Origin: Pseudomonadota bacterium
GTDB taxonomy: Bacteria; Pseudomonadota; Alphaproteobacteria; Sphingomonadales; Sphingomonadaceae
Length of the DNA: 64,000 bases
Direction: 5' to 3'
NCBI GenBank assembly: GCA_023416515.1
Contig: JAEZHP010000059.1
Span: 1 to 64,000 of the forward strand
The position numbers and the translations under genes are program-made. Positions 1-7,226 of the stretch are shown piece after piece (within the stretch, counting starts at the first letter, position 1; each line of letters begins with the position of its first letter). The notes beneath the pieces were generated by a model. The model saw nothing but the letters and a program-made list of their open reading frames with translations, was not told the DNA's origin and ran no database searches.

Positions 1-182
1 CTTGGGGGGGGGGGGCCGCGGCGCGGCCCGCGCCCCGGTGGCTAGCAGGCGAGATCGACGGGCCGCTCCCTGGGAACGTCGGAGCGCTCACTCGAGTCCG
101 ACCGGCGGGCGAGGAGCGCGTAAGCGATGCGCGAAACGAGGCGCGAGTGCTGCGCCCGGTGCAGCCATAGAAGGGGCGGGGA
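1..182. other. window edge with poly-G run; possible 3' tail of an upstream CDS
   Basis: The window opens with a run of 12 G (positions 4-15) followed by very GC-rich sequence. One forward frame is open from the window edge to a TAG at 168-170 and could be the end of an upstream GTA gene. Its 55 codons show no motif I recognise, and open frames of this length arise by chance at this GC content. The G-run may be an assembly edge. A purine-rich stretch at 171-182 serves as ribosome binding site for the gene starting at 183. Confidence 0.25.
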
Positions 183-464
183 ATGAGCTTCTACCTGAAG
201 GATCCGGGTTCGCGGATCGATTATGCAATCGACTGGGGCGCCTTCTACCTGGAGGGCCAAGTGGTGGCGGGAAGCGCGTGGAGCGTGTTCCCGGCCGAGA
301 CCGGCGGAATTCTGGTCGACGCGACCAGCTTCGACCTGTCGCGCACGGCCGCGACGTTGAGCGGCGGAGTCGCGGGGCATGTCTACAGCCTCGTAAACCG
401 AGTCACCCTCTCGGACGGCCGGGTGGACGAGCGGTCGATCACCTTGCGCGTGGAGGACAGGTGA
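183..464 (+). CDS. phage fiber-tail adaptor-like protein
   Basis: This 93-residue protein begins MSFYLKDPGSRIDYAIDW and ends in a 'dRsitl.V..r' strand. The pattern (a DYA.DW motif, a central SGG..GH.Y turn, and a final beta strand) resembles small immunoglobulin-like phage proteins annotated as fiber-tail adaptors. It sits at the head-tail junction end of the GTA cluster. The start has a purine-rich site (aaggggcgggga) directly upstream. The stop overlaps the next ATG (ATGA at 464). The family assignment is from memory of the pattern and is moderate; that it is a GTA structural gene is well supported by position. Confidence 0.7.
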   Translation: MSFYLKDPGSRIDYAIDWGAFYLEGQVVAGSAWSVFPAETGGILVDATSFDLSRTAATLSGGVAGHVYSLVNRVTLSDGRVDERSITLRVEDR

Positions 465-994
465 TGGGGCCGGTGGCGATGGAGACCGCGCCCGCGCCGG
501 TGGCCCTGGACGAGGTCAAGGCGTTCCTGCGGGTGACGACCGGCGAGGAGGACGCGCTGGTCGCCGGGTTCGTTCGAACCGCGAGCGCTGCATGCGAAGC
601 CTTCACCGGGCTCTCACTGGTTTCCCGGGAAGTGCGCGAGACCCTGCTGCCGGGGGCGTGGCGACGGCTCGCAGCGACTCCGGTGCAGGCGATCGAGGCG
701 GTGGCCTCCGTGGCGGACGACGGCAGCGAGACGTTTCTGGCGGCGGACACCTACAGGATCGACATCGACGCGGCCGGTGACGGGTGGGTACGCGTGCCGA
801 GTTCGGAACGGCGGGCCTCGGTGCGCTACACTGCGGGGCTGGCCGGCGACTGGAACGGTTTGCCGGAGCCGCTTCGGCACGGGATCGTGCGCCTCGCAGC
901 CCACCTCTACGCCGAGCGCGGCGAAACGGGGTCACCGCCGCCGGCCTGCGTCGCCGCCTTGTGGCGGCCGTGGCGCCGGATGCGGCTGGGCTGA
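464..994 (+). CDS. head-tail connector protein (phage gp6-like, GTA g6 type)
   Basis: This 176-residue protein resembles the phage gp6/phiE125 gp8 head-tail connector family, which sits below the portal and joins capsid to tail. The typical opening is visible: 'VALDEVKAFLRVTTGEEDALV', a helical region starting near residue 13 that matches the family's '..v.e.K..Lrvd...ddall' start. The C-terminal third is a helix ending 'PEPLRHGIVRLAAHLYAERG'. I chose the ATG at 464, which overlaps the previous stop by one base; the frame remains open upstream to the window edge, but that extension has no homology features. The next ATG overlaps this stop (994). Confidence 0.8.
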   Translation: MGPVAMETAPAPVALDEVKAFLRVTTGEEDALVAGFVRTASAACEAFTGLSLVSREVRETLLPGAWRRLAATPVQAIEAVASVADDGSETFLAADTYRIDIDAAGDGWVRVPSSERRASVRYTAGLAGDWNGLPEPLRHGIVRLAAHLYAERGETGSPPPACVAALWRPWRRMRLG

Positions 995-1215
995 TGTTCG
1001 AGAATTTGGCGGCGCGGGCGGCCCAGATCGCGGCGCGGCGGGCGACGGATCGGCGCCAGCGGCTGGCAGCGAGGCTGAAGGAGTTGGAGCCGCAGGACGA
1101 GCAAGTGACCGACGCGGGAGAGAAGATAGTGCTCGCCGGGAGAGGACTTGCGCGGCGGTTCGCACTCGATCCGCGGCTGAGATGGTTGGTGACGGAGGCG
1201 CGCGATGAACGCTGA
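994..1215 (+). CDS. small GTA-cluster protein, function unknown
   Basis: This 73-residue basic, helical protein starts at the ATG that overlaps the preceding TGA and ends 11 bases inside the DUF3168 gene. It is rich in Arg, Ala, Leu and Glu and looks like one or two long amphipathic helices, with no motif I recognise. The ATGA overlaps on both sides show that it is translated with the connector and tail-terminator genes. By position it could be a head-closure or adaptor protein, but the sequence does not prove this. Confidence 0.6.
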   Translation: MFENLAARAAQIAARRATDRRQRLAARLKELEPQDEQVTDAGEKIVLAGRGLARRFALDPRLRWLVTEARDER

Positions 1216-1615
1216 GCAAGGCGCCGCGGGCGCGCTCGTCATGGCCCTGGTGACGGCGCTTCGGGACGTGCCCGGAATCAGCCAGGTGTCGGATGGGGCC
1301 CCGATCCAGGCGGGCGATTGCGCCGTCGCAGTGGATGCGGGCCCCCAAACTGACTGGGGCTTCAAGGGTGGGGAGGGCGCGGAGCTGCGCCTCGCCATCG
1401 TGCTGACATGCGCCGGCGCGGCGCCGGCGCGGGCGCGAATGCTGGGCGAGAGGATCCGTGCCGCGACGGCGACGATCGGCCCGGACCTTGGCGGATGGAG
1501 GCTGGTCAGCATGGTGATGCTGCGCTCCCGGTTGCTGCGGGAGCGGGGGCCAAAATGGACCGCCGTCGCGGAGTATCGGGCGCGAATGATGCGAGAGATC
1601 GCGCCCGTCCCGTAG
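1205..1615 (+). CDS. DUF3168 family tail-completion (tail terminator) protein
   Basis: This 136-residue protein resembles DUF3168, the family of GTA g8 and HK97-type tail-terminator proteins that cap the tail tube at the neck. Supporting features are the N-terminal 'ALVMALVTAL..VPGI' helix-turn, a central strand 'AELRLAIVLTC', and a C-terminal 'YRARMMRE' ending. It follows the connector genes and precedes the tail tube gene, as expected. Its start lies 11 bases inside the preceding gene. After its stop comes an opposite-strand gene, so the polar structural operon is interrupted here. Confidence 0.75.
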   Translation: MNAEQGAAGALVMALVTALRDVPGISQVSDGAPIQAGDCAVAVDAGPQTDWGFKGGEGAELRLAIVLTCAGAAPARARMLGERIRAATATIGPDLGGWRLVSMVMLRSRLLRERGPKWTAVAEYRARMMREIAPVP

Positions 1616-1646
1616 GTGGACCGTTCCCGGCGTCGCGCCCCGCAGG

Positions 1647-1982
1647 TCAGCTCGGCTGGTTGTTCTCGAACATCTCGATGAAGTTGGACCGGGCGTCGTC
1701 CACTTCCATCGTCGCCGTTTCCTCGGCCTCGGCGCGGGGCGTCCGGAACGTTGCTTCGCGGGCGATCAGAGCCTGGCGAAATGCCTGCTCCTGCTGAGTG
1801 CATTGCTGGGGCAACGCCGCTCGGAAGTCGTTCACCGACATGCGGTCGTTGAGGCTGCGCTGCATGAATTCGCGCAGGCAATGGGTGTAGGTGTTTCGAG
1901 CTATCGCGGACGGGTCGTTGACCTGAACCGCAGCACCGTTCCCCGCAGTGAGAGCAAGCAGTGCGATTAAGACAGAGGGCAT
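1647..1982 (-). CDS. small exported protein of unknown function embedded in the GTA cluster
   Basis: This 111-residue protein has an N-terminal hydrophobic segment, MPSVLIALLALTAGNGAA, that looks like a signal peptide. The mature part is helical, polar and contains two Cys residues (a 'THCLREFMQ' and a 'QQCTQQEQAFRQ' context), possibly a disulfide. A good ribosome binding site (ggagg) lies upstream on the minus strand. It is transcribed against the tail genes, and only 44 bases separate its start from the tail tube start, so the two share a divergent promoter region. It does not look like a phage structural protein. I do not recognise the family. Confidence 0.65.
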   Translation of the reverse strand: MPSVLIALLALTAGNGAAVQVNDPSAIARNTYTHCLREFMQRSLNDRMSVNDFRAALPQQCTQQEQAFRQALIAREATFRTPRAEAEETATMEVDDARSNFIEMFENNQPS

Positions 1983-2026
1983 GGCAGCAGCCTCCGTAAG
2001 AGTCTTGAGAAAAAGGAGAATGGGAC

Positions 2027-2433
2027 ATGAGCGCGGAAAAGGGAAGCGCCTTTCTGCTCAAGATCGGCGATGGTGCGGCGCCGCCGGCCTATGCGACTGT
2101 TGCGGGGCTCCGGACCACCCAATTGTCGGTCAACGGGGAGGTGGTGAACGTCACGACGAAGGACAGTGGCGGCTGGCGCGAATTGCTGTCGGGAGCGGGC
2201 GTGCGCTCGGTATCGGTGGCTGGTAGCGGGATCTTCACCGGCTCCGCGGCGGAAGGGCGTTTGAGTCGAATGCCCTTTCCGGGCTCATCGACGATTACGA
2301 GCTGTCGTTCGAGAGTGGCGAGCGGATGCGGGGACGCTTCCTCGTGACCCGCCTGGATTATGCCGGCGATTACAACGGCGAGCGGACCTACACTTTGGCG
2401 TTGGAGAGCTCGGGCGAGGTGACCGCGCTATGA
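2027..2433 (+). pseudogene. major tail (tube) protein, TP901-1 family, with a frameshift
   Basis: Reading from the ATG at 2027 (SD aaggag eight bases upstream) gives a typical tail-tube start with 'GLRTTQLSVNGEVVNVTTKD' and 'WRELLSGAGVRSVSVAGSG'. After about position 2257 the homologous sequence continues in a different frame: 'LIDDYELSFESGERMRGRF' to 'TLALESSGEVTAL', ending at TGA 2431-2433. The join needs one missing base near 2255-2262, next to 'gggcgttt'. With that base the product would be 135 residues, normal for the family. As written, the first frame ends at 2347 with an unrelated tail. The gene is either truly broken or there is a one-base sequencing error; both halves are well conserved, which favours a recent event or an error. 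Confidence 0.8.
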
Positions 2434-2744
2434 GGGCGGCCAATTCCGCGCGGGGCGAGGCGGGGCTCGTCGTCGGAGGCGAGACGCTGGTGCTACGCCC
2501 TAGCTTCGAAGCGTTGGTCGCCGCGGAAGGCGAACTCGGCTCGCTGTTCGCGCTGGTGGAGCGCGCGGCGGAAGGGCGGCTGACGGTGGCCGAGACGGCG
2601 GCGCTGTTCTGGCATTGCGTCAAGGATCGGCCCGAGGGGGTGACGCGCGAGCGGGTCGGCGGCGCAGTTGCGGAGCTTGGCCTGTCCAGAGTGGCGCCCC
2701 TGCTCAAGATGCTGCTTCAGCAGATCCTGCAAGGCCGTGTTTAG
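2430..2744 (+). CDS. GTA tail assembly chaperone (GTA g10-like)
   Basis: This 104-residue protein has the pattern of the GTA gp10 family: an N-terminal short beta region 'LVVGGETLVLRPSFEALVAAE' followed by helices, 'SLFALVERAAEGRLTVAETAALFWHC'. It lies between the tail tube and the tape measure, where tailed phages encode the chaperones that coat the tape measure during tail assembly. The ATG overlaps the tail tube stop (ATGA). Its own stop lies 8 bases past the proposed GTG start of the next gene. Confidence 0.75.
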   Translation: MRAANSARGEAGLVVGGETLVLRPSFEALVAAEGELGSLFALVERAAEGRLTVAETAALFWHCVKDRPEGVTRERVGGAVAELGLSRVAPLLKMLLQQILQGRV

Positions 2745-2925
2745 CGAAGGCGCGGCGCGGCTGGCGGGGCTGGCCGGGGCAGTGCTTGGATGGCGGCCGG
2801 AGGACTTCTGGCTCGCTACCCCGGCCGAACTCGCCTCCGTGCTGACTGCCTTCGCAGGCGATGAAACAAGTGCGGCGGTTGCGGCCGACCTCGCTCGACT
2901 GAAGGAGATGTTTCCGGATGGATGA
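2737..2925 (+). CDS. second tail assembly chaperone (TIGR02216-like)
   Basis: This 62-residue protein contains the signature 'AGAVLGWRPEDFWLATPAEL' (a GW.P.dFW..TP.EL core), typical of the small GTA protein found between gp10 and the tape measure. I place the start at the GTG at 2737, which overlaps the end of the previous gene by 8 bases and directly precedes the conserved 'FSEGAARLAGLAG'; frames extending further upstream overlap the chaperone gene and show no homology. The stop overlaps the tape measure start by 8 bases. In siphophages the two chaperone segments are often joined by programmed frameshifting. Here they are separate but overlapping frames. Confidence 0.75.
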   Translation: MFSEGAARLAGLAGAVLGWRPEDFWLATPAELASVLTAFAGDETSAAVAADLARLKEMFPDG

Positions 2926-3481
2926 GGAAATCGAACGGCTGGTCGTGAGCGTGCGTGCGGATACCCAGGCGTTCGCTCGCGACGTGGCGGTGATGCGGGC
3001 AGAATTGGATGGTCCGTTCGCCGACGGGCTGCAGCGTGCCGGCCAGGCATTGGAAGGCGCGCTGATCCGAGCGGTTCGGACGGGCAAGTTCGGCTTCGAG
3101 GATCTAAAGCGGACGGCGCTCGCGATGATGGCGGATATCGCCGCCGCGGCGATCCGCAGCGGGATCGGGGCGATCGGAGGTGGCGGCGGACTGGGCGGAG
3201 TGCTGACGTCGCTCCTCAGCGGGCTCCTGGGACTTCCCGGGCGAGCCACTGGAGGACCGGTTGCGGGTGGACGCGCCTATCTCGTCGGCGAGCGAGGCCC
3301 GGAGCTGTTCGTGCCGACTGCCGCCGGGCGCGTGGAGACAATGCGGTCCTCAGGTGGGGCTCGGGAAGTGCGGGTGGCGATCACCGTCAATGCGCCGGCG
3401 GGCGGCGAGGCGAAGGCTCTCGGCGCATCAAGCCGGCAAGTGGCACGGGCGGTGAAGGCAGCCCTGCAAAGGGTGGATTAA
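2918..3481 (+). CDS. short tail tape measure protein (GTA g11-like)
   Basis: This 187-residue protein has the two hallmarks of the lambda/GTA tape measure C-terminus: a helix 'FEDLKRTALAMMADIAAAAI' and the block 'ATGGPVAGGRAYLVGERGPE' followed by 'LFVPTAAGRV'. Residues 1-70 form helices that would line the tail lumen, and residues 85-110 are a Gly/Leu-rich hydrophobic stretch. It is very short compared with phage tape measures, consistent with a GTA-sized short tail. Its stop shares two bases with the stop of the convergent gene at 3478-3756. Confidence 0.8.
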   Translation: MDEEIERLVVSVRADTQAFARDVAVMRAELDGPFADGLQRAGQALEGALIRAVRTGKFGFEDLKRTALAMMADIAAAAIRSGIGAIGGGGGLGGVLTSLLSGLLGLPGRATGGPVAGGRAYLVGERGPELFVPTAAGRVETMRSSGGAREVRVAITVNAPAGGEAKALGASSRQVARAVKAALQRVD

Positions 3482-3756
3482 CGGCGACCTCGGTAGGGCT
3501 CGCAGGCAACGCCATCATTGTCCCGATCAAGGGCCGGTCGGTAGCCCGGCTGACCCCGATAGATCGGGGCTGCCCCGGCAGCGCGCGCTGCTGCACAATT
3601 CGGATAATAGACGCTCGAGTTGCTCGGGCGCGAGGCCCCGCGGCGGCGTTGAGCGGCGGCTGAGTCAGACAGGGCGGGAGCGGCGAGGGCGACGATGGCG
3701 ATCGCGAGCGCGACGCCGCCGACGGGTGCTCGAAGCCTCGGGCGGACTGTTTTCAT
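3478..3756 (-). CDS. exported excalibur-domain protein inside the GTA cluster
   Basis: This 92-residue protein starts MKTVRPRLRAP and has a hydrophobic segment 'VALAIAIVALAAPALS' as signal peptide. The C-terminal 40 residues match the excalibur Ca2+-binding domain: 'YYPNCAAARAAGAAPIYRG' followed by 'LDRDNDGVACEP', with the DxDxDG-like acidic loop and the two conserved Cys. Such domains occur alone or attached to secreted nucleases and hydrolases. I chose the Met at 3756 because a longer upstream reading has no signal peptide and would overlap the DUF2460 gene start. It is on the strand opposite to the tail genes and is not a usual GTA component. Confidence 0.8.
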   Translation of the reverse strand: MKTVRPRLRAPVGGVALAIAIVALAAPALSDSAAAQRRRGASRPSNSSVYYPNCAAARAAGAAPIYRGQPGYRPALDRDNDGVACEPYRGRR

Positions 3757-3853
3757 GTCCGGATTAAGCCGGACCAAGTCACTCGGATACAACGACAACT
3801 GCCTCCGAAGCGGAGCGAGATCCGGGCTGATCGCAACCAGAACGGAGTGTGTG

Positions 3854-6136
3854 ATGGGACATTGGCTCGCCCCGCCGGGGAGCGCGAAGCAGCTGGGGAC
3901 GGTGAAACGGTTCAACGCGCGATACTGGAGCGTCGACTTCCCCCGCCCAATGGTTGCGTCTGTTCGGACCATTGGTCCGCACTCCTTGCGGGCGGAATGC
4001 CTATTCTACCGGCGTGACGATCTCGCTGGGCTGATCTGGGCGTCCGAGGACGGGTTCGATCATCCGCTGCTGCGATACGAGACGAACAGGGATTACCGCC
4101 AGTGCCGGCTCAGCTTCCGGTGGCGCTCGGAGGGCGTGAAGGCGCTGGATGCCCTGCATGGCCCGACACTGACGATCGAAGGGCGAGACGAGGCCGGCGA
4201 AGCGCGCACCTGGCTGGTGCGGCTGTGGAATTATGCGAACGGGTCGAACGACGATGCTCAGGTGCTGCTCGATTTCGGCCAACTTCGAGCCGGCTTCGTG
4301 TCGGGCGGGGAGCCGGTCTTCGCGGGGGATATCGACCGCATGTTCGTATCGCTTGTGGCGCCGGATTACGACGCCACCGACGCGGCGCTGGCGGCCCCCG
4401 CGGACGGTTGGGTAGAGGTCACCGACATCGCCTGCGAGGGCTCCGGTTCCGTCCTGGAGATCGGCGAGACCCTGGTGCCGGAGCACCGGCTGCGCATCGC
4501 CACGGGCTATGACGACCTCTACCACCTGACGCCCGAACGGGTGCTTCGGAACGTGCTGCAGCTCGGCTATCGCAGTGTCATCAACCACTATGTCGGAATG
4601 AGCCATTTTTTCCGGCTCAGGTCCGATGGGCTGGTCGATAACGGAGCCGCGTTGAACGCGCCTTGCACGGCCTGGCACGAGGACTTTGCCGAGCGGGCGG
4701 GAGCGCTTGGATTCGGGGTCATCTGGTCGCTATCCTACGAGCTGCTCGACCAGCATTGCCCGCAGGCGTGGAAGCAAAGGGCGGCCGACGGGTCGCCGGC
4801 GCTGACCGGCTGGGAGCCGCCTTCGGCGCTCCTGTCGCCGGCGCATCCCGGCGCCCTGGTCTGGTTGCAGGGCGTCGGCGCGGCCTTTGCTTTGATCGCC
4901 GTTGCGGCCGGTTTGCCGGTGCGGTTCCAGGTGGGTGAGCCCTGGTGGTGGGTGACGGTGGATCACCGAATCTGCCTTTACGACGACGCGGCGGTGGCGC
5001 GGTTCGAGCCGGTCGCGATCGCGGATGCGAGGGGACCGCTGGACGCGGCCCAACTCGCGACACTGGATGCGGCCGGGGAGGTTCTCGCGGAATCGACGGA
5101 GGCCCTGTGCGCGGCAGTGAAGGCGGTGGCGGCGCAGGCCGAGGTCTTGCTGCTCGCCTATCTGCCGTCCGTCCTCAATTCGGAGGCGCCGGAGGTGAAG
5201 AGGGCAAATCTGCCGGCCGGCTGGGCAGCCTCGGCCTTCGATGTGCTTCAGCTCGAGGATTATGACTGGGCGAGCAGGGGATCGCATGGCGCGACTGCGC
5301 GGGGCGTGGCGGAGGCGGCCGCGCGACTGGGCTATCCGCTGGTCGAGCAACATTACTTCGCGGGTTTCGTGCTCCGACCTCAGGATCGGCCGCAGTGGCA
5401 TGCGGTTGCGGAGGCGGCGGAACGGGCGTTCGCGCGCGGGACCGCCGAGGTGTTTGTCTGGGCGCTTCCGCAGGTGATGAGGGACGGGTTTGTATGGTTT
5501 GCCGGGGAGGACGAGGTGGAGGCATTCGACGACGTGTTGTTCCCATTGGCGCTCGGGCGGGAGGCGAGGGTGGAACCGGCTTTTTCGACCGCGATCGTCG
5601 AGACGGCGGGTGGCGTGGAGCAGCGCAATTCCGAATGGGCCGACGCTCGGCTGCGCTTCGACGCGGGCGCGGGAGTTCGAAGCGAGACGGACTTGGCGGA
5701 ACTGATTGCCTTCTTCCGGGCCAGAAGGGGTGCGGGCAGGGCGTTCCGGTTCCGGGATCCGTTCGACTTCAGCTCGAATGGAATGGCGGGCGAGCCCGGA
5801 GCCGCGGACCAGTTGCTCGGCACGGGCGATGGAGTCCGAACCGACTTCGAGCTCATCAAGAATTATGAGGGCCAGCAGCGACGAGTAACCCGCCCTGTGC
5901 AGGGCTCCGTTCGAGTGTCCGTCGACGGGGAGGAGCGGATGACCGGCTGGGGCCTGAGCGGCAAGGGCGTGGTGACGTTCGAAGGGCCGCCCGCCGCAGG
6001 GACGGCGGTGAGCGCGGGCTTTCGCTTCGACGTGCCCGTTCGTTTCGAGGAGGACCGGCTGGAGGTCAGCCGAGCGACTTTCCTTGCGGGGGAGGCGGCC
6101 AGCGTAAAGCTGATCGAGGTGCGGGAGCAGTTATGA
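3854..6136 (+). CDS. DUF2460 distal tail protein with large N-terminal fused region
   Basis: The last 210 of 760 residues match DUF2460 (GTA g12 distal tail protein): 'FSTAIVETAGGVEQRNSEWA', 'GRAFRFRDPFDF', and the end 'FEEDRLEVSRATFLAGEAAS'. The first about 550 residues are additional. They begin with a beta-rich part (about 1-190) and continue with a region like the TIM-barrel/glycoside-hydrolase-like part of GTA gp15 ('ALGFGVIWSLSYELLDQHCP', 'LQLEDYDW', 'EVFVWALPQ'). The start at 3854 follows a cggag site; an upstream extension would overlap the opposite-strand excalibur gene. The 3' end overlaps the next gene by 4 bases (ATGA). The domain assignment of the N-terminal part is inferred from composition and motifs. 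Confidence 0.8.
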   Translation: MGHWLAPPGSAKQLGTVKRFNARYWSVDFPRPMVASVRTIGPHSLRAECLFYRRDDLAGLIWASEDGFDHPLLRYETNRDYRQCRLSFRWRSEGVKALDALHGPTLTIEGRDEAGEARTWLVRLWNYANGSNDDAQVLLDFGQLRAGFVSGGEPVFAGDIDRMFVSLVAPDYDATDAALAAPADGWVEVTDIACEGSGSVLEIGETLVPEHRLRIATGYDDLYHLTPERVLRNVLQLGYRSVINHYVGMSHFFRLRSDGLVDNGAALNAPCTAWHEDFAERAGALGFGVIWSLSYELLDQHCPQAWKQRAADGSPALTGWEPPSALLSPAHPGALVWLQGVGAAFALIAVAAGLPVRFQVGEPWWWVTVDHRICLYDDAAVARFEPVAIADARGPLDAAQLATLDAAGEVLAESTEALCAAVKAVAAQAEVLLLAYLPSVLNSEAPEVKRANLPAGWAASAFDVLQLEDYDWASRGSHGATARGVAEAAARLGYPLVEQHYFAGFVLRPQDRPQWHAVAEAAERAFARGTAEVFVWALPQVMRDGFVWFAGEDEVEAFDDVLFPLALGREARVEPAFSTAIVETAGGVEQRNSEWADARLRFDAGAGVRSETDLAELIAFFRARRGAGRAFRFRDPFDFSSNGMAGEPGAADQLLGTGDGVRTDFELIKNYEGQQRRVTRPVQGSVRVSVDGEERMTGWGLSGKGVVTFEGPPAAGTAVSAGFRFDVPVRFEEDRLEVSRATFLAGEAASVKLIEVREQL

Positions 6137-6948
6137 CCAGCTTCCTTTCCCGCGACCTCGTCACGATCGCGCTTTGCTGGCGGCTGGAGCGGCGAGACGG
6201 AGTGACGCTGGGGTTCACGTCGCATGACCGTGACCTGGTGGTGGACGGGCTGATCTATCTGGCGGCACCGGGGATGTTGCCGTCGCAAGTCAGCGTGTCG
6301 GACGAGCTGGATACCGACAGCGTCGATGTGAAGGGCGCGCTGACCAACGAGGCCATCCGGGGCGAGGATCTGCGCGCAGGACGCTGGGACGGCGCTTCGC
6401 TCGCCATTTTCATGACGGACTGGGAGGCGCCGGGGGCGGAGATTCTGATCGTCGCAAGAGGCGAGCTGGGGGAGGTGAGCATCTCCGGGGATGCGTTCGA
6501 GGCCGAGTTGAAGGGACCAACGATCGCCCTCGAGCGACCGGTCGTCGAGCAGACCTCACCCGAATGCCGCGCGAGCCTTGGCGACAAGAGATGCCGGATC
6601 GACATGGCAGCTCAGGTGCGGTTGGCGCGGATCGTCGCGTGCCAGGAAGCGGTGCTAACCGTCGACTCGGCGGAGCCGTCGACCGATGCTTACGCGTCGG
6701 GACGGGTGCGGTGGATCGGCGGAGCGAATAGCGGTCTTACGTCGCTCGTGCGGTCTTCCGCCGCCGACCAGCTTGTCTTGAGGGAGGCGCCATCGTTCGA
6801 GCCGTCCCCCGGCGACCTCGTCGAGATCAGCGAGGGGTGCAGCCGCAGCTTGGCTACCTGCTCAGCCCGCTTCGGCAACGCGGTGAATTTTCGTGGAGAG
6901 CCTCACCTTCCCGGAATGGATTTGCTGACCCGTTATCCGGGAGCCTGA
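6133..6948 (+). CDS. DUF2163 baseplate hub protein (GTA g13 type)
   Basis: This 271-residue protein has the DUF2163/TIGR02218 pattern: an N-terminal 'CWRLERRDGVTLGFTSHDRD' (residues 15-34), then 'YLAAPGMLPSQVSVSDEL', and the C-terminal 'CSARFGNAVNFRGEPHLPG'. Four Cys at residues 145, 154, 236 and 243 are arranged as two pairs. In the related lambda tail-tip protein gpL an iron-sulphur cluster is known; a similar cluster here is an inference. The gene overlaps the distal tail gene by 4 bases and precedes the cell-wall peptidase, as in other GTAs. Confidence 0.85.
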   Translation: MTSFLSRDLVTIALCWRLERRDGVTLGFTSHDRDLVVDGLIYLAAPGMLPSQVSVSDELDTDSVDVKGALTNEAIRGEDLRAGRWDGASLAIFMTDWEAPGAEILIVARGELGEVSISGDAFEAELKGPTIALERPVVEQTSPECRASLGDKRCRIDMAAQVRLARIVACQEAVLTVDSAEPSTDAYASGRVRWIGGANSGLTSLVRSSAADQLVLREAPSFEPSPGDLVEISEGCSRSLATCSARFGNAVNFRGEPHLPGMDLLTRYPGA

Positions 6949-7037
6949 GCGTTCCCGCGCCCGGGCGCCCTCAAAGCCGCGGGCCCGCGAGTCCGCGGCC
7001 AGGGCGAAGGCCATTGTTCACAACGAGGAGAAAGACG

Positions 7038-7226
7038 ATGCGGCTGAGAGCTGGCCTTGGATTGCTGTTGCTTGGCCTCGGCGGGTGCGCGCACCTGCCG
7101 GATGGGGTCGACGTGGATTTCGAGAACGGGGTTGTCGAAGTCGGCCCGTGCAGGTGCAAGCTGCCGCGTCGGCAAGAAGCTGCGCCGACGCCGACCGCGG
7201 CTGAGAGCGATGAGCAGCCGCGCTGA
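7038..7226 (+). CDS. very small lipoprotein inserted between hub and peptidase genes
   Basis: This 62-residue protein starts MRLRAGLGLLLLGLGGCAHL, a clear lipoprotein signal with lipobox L-G-G-C and the acceptor Cys at residue 17. The mature part is about 46 residues, contains 'DVDFENGVVEVGPCRC', then a Pro/Thr/Glu-rich tail. The gaggag ribosome binding site lies 7 bases upstream. The gene ends 17 bases inside the NlpC/P60 gene, so it appears translationally coupled to it. This is not a standard GTA gene. A role in host envelope contact or release is possible but unproven. Confidence 0.65.
   Translation: MRLRAGLGLLLLGLGGCAHLPDGVDVDFENGVVEVGPCRCKLPRRQEAAPTPTAAESDEQPR

Noticed and set aside
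2..463. Extension of the connector gene to the left window edge in the same frame
   Set aside because: The frame is open but overlaps the whole adaptor gene at 183-464 and carries no homologous sequence; the ATG at 464 fits the family start.
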